Part shown: positions 46,848-50,261 of the stretch, piece by piece | Layout of the letters: every line of letters begins with the position of its first letter | Numbering within the stretch: position 1 is the stretch's first letter | Virus record (IMG/VR): IMGVR_UViG_3300037508_000928 | Span: 1 to 50,261 of that record | Reading direction: 5' to 3' (one strand) | Origin: a virus | DNA length: 50,261 nt | Translations under genes and position numbers: made by a program | The notes under the pieces: model-generated | Told to the model about the DNA's origin: nothing | What the model saw: the letters and a program-made list of their open reading frames with translations, nothing else | The model's database searches: none

Positions 46848-47249
46848 ATGGACGTGACAGGATTTGCCATGCTGGCTCAGGCCCAGGACATCAACATGAC
46901 GGGCACGGTCGTCACGACCGACACCGACATTGGCTCCGCGCGGCTCGATAAGGGCGTTGAGATTGGTGTCTTCGAGGTGCTCAACAACAGTGCCACGAAG
47001 GCGCTCAACAACTTCGAGGTGTGGGTGAAGGCCCATGCTTCTGGTTCTTGGCGCTTGCTGGTGAGCGACTTCACGACCGAGGACAGCGTGATGCTCTGCT
47101 GCCCGGTTGCGGTTGATACGCTGGCGGCGGGAGCGGCTTCCATACTCATGCTTCGGACGGGCCCGATTGACGCGATCAAGTTTGTGGCTTCGACTTCCAG
47201 CGGCGGTGCTGCTGCGGCTTCGGTGACGGTACGAGGACGGATGCAGTAA
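46848..47249 (+). CDS. Small virion surface protein
   Basis: The protein has 133 residues, AGAGGAAC before the ATG. It is beta-rich and Thr/Ala/Val-rich (DINMTGTVVTTDTDIGSARL, ASVTVRGRMQ), similar in feel to the small head proteins at 1964 and 2345. It is probably a head decoration or fibre-tip protein with the gene before it. Confidence 0.55.
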   Translation: MDVTGFAMLAQAQDINMTGTVVTTDTDIGSARLDKGVEIGVFEVLNNSATKALNNFEVWVKAHASGSWRLLVSDFTTEDSVMLCCPVAVDTLAAGAASILMLRTGPIDAIKFVASTSSGGAAAASVTVRGRMQ

Positions 47250-47350
47250 TGACTGACCGCGTGTTCTGGATAGCAATTCGGCGCGCGTTGAAGATGGCCA
47301 TTTCGGCCATTGAGGTTCGATGGGGAATTATCCCCACCAAAGAAGGTTGA
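47249..47350 (+). CDS. Tiny basic amphipathic peptide, 33 aa
   Basis: ATG 47249 overlaps the previous TAA (TAATG). MTDRVFWIAIRRALKMAISA is an amphipathic basic helix; the end is IPTKEG. It ends eight bases before the leader-terminator of the large terminase gene. It may be a real peptide or a coupling leader. Confidence 0.4.
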   Translation: MTDRVFWIAIRRALKMAISAIEVRWGIIPTKEG

Positions 47351-47357
47351 CGAGAAA

Positions 47358-47421
47358 CACATAGCCCCCACGGAAACGTCGCGGCGTACCACTCCCCGGA
47401 GTTGGTGCGCCGTTTTTGTTT
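47358..47421 (+). terminator. Conserved leader plus intrinsic terminator before the large terminase gene
   Basis: It carries the same CATAGCCCCCACGGAAA and CGTCGCGGC as at 3080, then a stem from CGGCGTACCACTCC to GGAGTTGGTGCGCCG (one bulge) and TTTTTGTTT. The terminase GTG lies 12 bases later. The two copies differ inside the stem but keep pairing, so the structure is under selection. Confidence 0.75.
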
Positions 47422-47432
47422 GGAGTCTAACA

Positions 47433-49160
47433 GTGCCGAGAAAGAAGCGAGATGCCAAAGTACATGCGTGGGACTACGCCCAAGTAGCCCGCGAGCATGG
47501 CGTCACGCTCACGAACGACGCCGTGATGCAGGAGACGATTGTTCGTTGCCTGGAGCCCACGGGAGCGCGCGGCGATCTCGAATCCACTGGGACCGAGTTT
47601 TTCTCCCGCACCTTCTTCCCCGGCATGTTCAAGAAGCCCAACACCCATCAGCAGTACGAGTACCTTAGGCTGATTGACGATGACACGATCCCCTTCCTTG
47701 CCGTCCTCGCACGCCGCCGCTTTGCCAAGACCACGATTGGGCTTGGCTTCCTGACGCGGAGGCTTGCGCTCAGGTCGGAAAAGTTCATCCTGTACCACAG
47801 CGGCATTTACGACATTGCTGCCCAGCGCACAGAAGCCCTGAAGGGGATGCTGCTATCGCCACAGATTTCCGCCTATTTCGGGGACATGAACCCCGAGCGG
47901 TATCAGGGTCGGAGCCCAGCCTTCAGCAAAGACGCCTGGTTCCTCGTGAACCCGGCAACGAATACCCCTTTTGCCTGTGTGATGCCCAAGGGCGCACTTC
48001 AGGCCTGCAACGGGGCGCTGGCTCCCTTGGACGATGGTATGTCGCGCGTCACCCTCATCTGGGCGGACGACTCCCAGCCCCGCGCGAACATCGACAACGA
48101 AGCTGTGCGCCAGCGCTACGAAGACTGGGTATACGGCGAGCTCCTTCAGACGGTGGACAACGACGAGCAGCCGACCGGCAAAGACAGCCGCTGGGATGCC
48201 CCGGAGACTGGGGCTTGGACGGCGCCTTGGCGCGTCATTCTCAGCGACACCTGCAAGCACACAGACGCTTGGATGATGAATGCGCTGGCCGATGCTGAAT
48301 GGCATAGCCGGACGTATCCCCTGGCCATCGAGACTTCTCCTGGTGTGTATTCCAGCCTTGACGCCAATGTGTCGAACAAGAATGTTCAGGCGCTTGCCGC
48401 CCGCTTCAGGGCCCGCCCGGACGTTTTCGCCCGCGAGTACCTGTGCAAGCCCCGCTCCTCTGCCGAGAAGGGCTTCGACGAGAACTGGCTGAAGCACTAC
48501 AACGACCGGCGCGCTTCTCCCAATTGGGGTGAAGAACACAAGCGATTCCTTGTGGTTGACCCTGCCTGCACGAAGGATAAGAAGTCGGCCTGCACGTCGA
48601 TCCTTGGCTGTGCCGTCAATCCATACGGGCGCAAGATTCGTTTCCGCGACAACCTCGTTCGGAAGATGTACCCCGAGGAAATGTTCCGCAATCTCTTCGA
48701 CATGGCCCTCGCGCTCAAGACGCGCACGATTGCCGTTGAGGAAACAGGCGGCAGCAAGATGCTGCGCTACACCTTCGAGCAGGCCGCCAAGGCGCGCGGG
48801 CTTGGTGGCGAGATTCGCTGGATTTGGCTCAAGTCCAACCGTAGCGAGTACGACGGCGACGAGAGCATCAAGCAGCTTCGCGGCGAAATGCTGCTTCCTT
48901 ACTACGAAGACGGGCTGATTGAGCATGACGAATCCCTGCGCCATGGCCCGCTCGAACGTGCCCTGAAGCCTTTCCCCTTCTGCAAACAGTGGGACGCTGT
49001 GGATACCGCAGCGCACTCCCTGGCCGTGATGAAGGAAATGGGAATCCTCCTGCACCCGGACCCGAAGAAGGTGCTCTCTTTCGAGCTTGACGACTCGGAC
49101 GCCCGCAAAGACAAAGACCTTCAGGACTTCCTGAACAACCTCGAATGGTGTATGCCATGA
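47433..49160 (+). CDS. terL: Large terminase subunit
   Basis: The protein has 575 residues and starts at GTG 47433 with TGGAG upstream; earlier in-frame starts lie before the terminator. The ATPase has a variant Walker A ARRRFAKTT (93-101) and Walker B VTLIWADDSQ (D212, D213). The nuclease shows FLVVDPACT (D376), AVEETGGSK and WDAVDTAAHS, the RNase-H-like metal triad. It cuts and pumps DNA into the prohead through the portal. The basic first ten residues follow the start. The stop overlaps the portal start (ATGA). Confidence 0.93.
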   Translation: MPRKKRDAKVHAWDYAQVAREHGVTLTNDAVMQETIVRCLEPTGARGDLESTGTEFFSRTFFPGMFKKPNTHQQYEYLRLIDDDTIPFLAVLARRRFAKTTIGLGFLTRRLALRSEKFILYHSGIYDIAAQRTEALKGMLLSPQISAYFGDMNPERYQGRSPAFSKDAWFLVNPATNTPFACVMPKGALQACNGALAPLDDGMSRVTLIWADDSQPRANIDNEAVRQRYEDWVYGELLQTVDNDEQPTGKDSRWDAPETGAWTAPWRVILSDTCKHTDAWMMNALADAEWHSRTYPLAIETSPGVYSSLDANVSNKNVQALAARFRARPDVFAREYLCKPRSSAEKGFDENWLKHYNDRRASPNWGEEHKRFLVVDPACTKDKKSACTSILGCAVNPYGRKIRFRDNLVRKMYPEEMFRNLFDMALALKTRTIAVEETGGSKMLRYTFEQAAKARGLGGEIRWIWLKSNRSEYDGDESIKQLRGEMLLPYYEDGLIEHDESLRHGPLERALKPFPFCKQWDAVDTAAHSLAVMKEMGILLHPDPKKVLSFELDDSDARKDKDLQDFLNNLEWCMP

Positions 49161-50261
49161 TCGCTGAGAAGACCAACATTTCAGCGGAATTGACCCGCAA
49201 AATGCGGGATAAGGCCAGCGGGCATTACCCGAAGGATGTTGACCTGCGCGTTGGCAGCAAGACGCACGACAAGCTGCTGAAGATGCTGGAGCGCTGCGCC
49301 GAACGAGGCTACAACGCCAACACCGAGATCATCCCGGAACTCCGGCAGGTAGACCGCCAGATTGACGGCTACATGGAGACGGATTGGTTCGACAAGCAGA
49401 TGTTAGGGCGCGACCCCCGGCGCCCGATGACGATTGTGTTCCCCATGGCCGCTGCCGGTAACAACCGCTGGCTCACGGCCATGCACAGGACTTTCAACAA
49501 GCAGGCGACTCTGCACCGCTACGAAGGACCGGGTGGGCGCCGCCGTGCTGCTGCTGCCGATGTCGCTGCCAAGGTCATTGGCTACCAGTCCTCGAAATTC
49601 CACGAGCGCCGCGCGAACGACATCCACTGGGGACAAGCCCACGACCATGGCCGCGCCTATATGTGGGGTAAGTGGTCCAAGAAAACCGCTCCTTCCTACA
49701 CGATAACGAAGGTGGACGACATCATGGCGCTCGTCATGGAGCAGCAAGGCCTTGATGGCTACGCTTCTGGCGACCTTGTGCGGCACCTGAGCGACGAGAC
49801 GGAAGTGATCTGCGAGGGGACGGAATGGAAGCCCCTCGACAATTACCAGGTGCTCACCGACCAGAGCCGCGCGCCCGACGAATTCCATCTGTCTGGCTTC
49901 TTCGGCTGGGTGGCGACCACTGACAGCCAGTTGCTTCTGAGCGAAGAGAGTGACCCTGAAGAGAACCTGTTCAACTGCGAGGCGCTTCATGCCTTCGTAA
50001 GCGAAGAGGGTGGCAAGAGCCGCTGGTGGCGCAGCCAAGTAGACAGGGAAGAGCGTGCAGGCGTTGACCCTGACGCGGCGATGAACCACGGCGGCGAGAG
50101 CACCGAGGTTCACGTCGTCTACCTCATCGTGCGGCTGATTCCCCGTGACTTCAATCTCAGCGACTCGAAGAAACCCCAGCTTTGGATGTTTGCCTTCGCC
50201 GCTGACAACGTGATCATCATGGCCCACCAGTTACGCCATCGCCATGGGGAGTTCCCCGTGG
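49157..50261 (+). CDS. Portal protein, N-terminal part (gene continues at the left edge)
   Basis: ATG 49157 overlaps the terminase stop, and the frame is open to the edge for 368 full codons plus one base; the remainder is 1-785. The front is helical and basic (IAEKTNISAELTRKMRDKAS), followed by GRDPRRPMTIVFP, a Trp-rich middle (MWGKWSKK, SRWWRSQ) and strands VVYLIVRLIPRDF. Portal identity follows from position behind the large terminase, the joined length of 629 residues and the segment pattern; no single motif proves it. Confidence 0.75.
   Translation, partial: MIAEKTNISAELTRKMRDKASGHYPKDVDLRVGSKTHDKLLKMLERCAERGYNANTEIIPELRQVDRQIDGYMETDWFDKQMLGRDPRRPMTIVFPMAAAGNNRWLTAMHRTFNKQATLHRYEGPGGRRRAAAADVAAKVIGYQSSKFHERRANDIHWGQAHDHGRAYMWGKWSKKTAPSYTITKVDDIMALVMEQQGLDGYASGDLVRHLSDETEVICEGTEWKPLDNYQVLTDQSRAPDEFHLSGFFGWVATTDSQLLLSEESDPEENLFNCEALHAFVSEEGGKSRWWRSQVDREERAGVDPDAAMNHGGESTEVHVVYLIVRLIPRDFNLSDSKKPQLWMFAFAADNVIIMAHQLRHRHGEFPV

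Noticed and set aside
47310-47432. An earlier start for the large terminase
   Set aside because: The extension runs through the leader and terminator hairpin; GTG 47433 has TGGAG upstream.
1-50261. tRNA genes, CRISPR arrays, insertion sequences
   Set aside because: Looked for cloverleaf-like ends, regular repeat-spacer arrays and transposase motifs (DDE, HUH); none seen.

Overview
The window reads as one complete, circularly closed genome of a temperate tailed phage, most likely with a short-tailed (podovirus-like) particle. The reading frame open at the right edge (from 49157) continues in frame, without a stop, into the frame open at the left edge (to 785). Joined end to end they make one 629-residue portal protein, so the linear break is arbitrary. 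The DNA is GC-rich, ribosome-binding sites are strong, genes are packed with ATGA/TAATG overlaps, and sigma70-type promoters are visible. A proteobacterial host is likely, but the sequence does not fix which one. No tRNA, CRISPR array or insertion sequence was seen.

Rightward late region, read across the junction (43.6 kb to 28.6 kb): a probable small terminase preceded by an evenly spaced TCGATGG repeat cluster; a lysis block (lysozyme-like enzyme plus three small membrane proteins); two surface proteins; large terminase; portal; an acidic scaffold-like protein; two small head proteins; major capsid; head-tail adaptor; three tandem related tail/nozzle-like proteins; a GNAT-like protein; and three ejection-type proteins. 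It ends in one giant gene (14557-28620, 4687 aa). That protein joins a lytic transglycosylase, two HExxH metallopeptidase-like domains, a DarB-like adenine methylase and an SNF2-like helicase. It is probably ejected with the DNA, to open the wall and shield the incoming genome.

Lysogeny region (28.7-31.4 kb): a lox-like inverted repeat and direct repeats (candidate attP) just upstream of a tyrosine integrase, a leftward HTH repressor, CACGTAC operators, and two rightward excisionase/Cro-sized HTH genes. Early region (31.5-40.0 kb): two tiny membrane peptides, then an SMC/RecF-like ATPase, a Sak4-like RecA-fold protein, a DUF669-like protein, an SF2 helicase, a primase-helicase and a chain of very small coupled genes. 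No DNA polymerase is present, so replication probably uses host polymerase. A leftward accessory operon of six small genes (41772 to 40049) has strong hairpins in two of its gaps. It is divergent from a ribbon-helix-helix regulator that seems to be made from a leaderless mRNA, followed by a RusA resolvase.

The most unusual points are: (1) a 110-codon gene nested out of frame inside the giant gene, where the giant frame is a disordered linker and codon use favours the nested frame; (2) an AT-rich metallopeptidase cassette inserted in the giant gene; (3) the same kind of jelly-roll module set into three different structural proteins; (4) a duplicated leader-terminator in front of both the capsid and large terminase genes; and (5) the repeat cluster before the small terminase.
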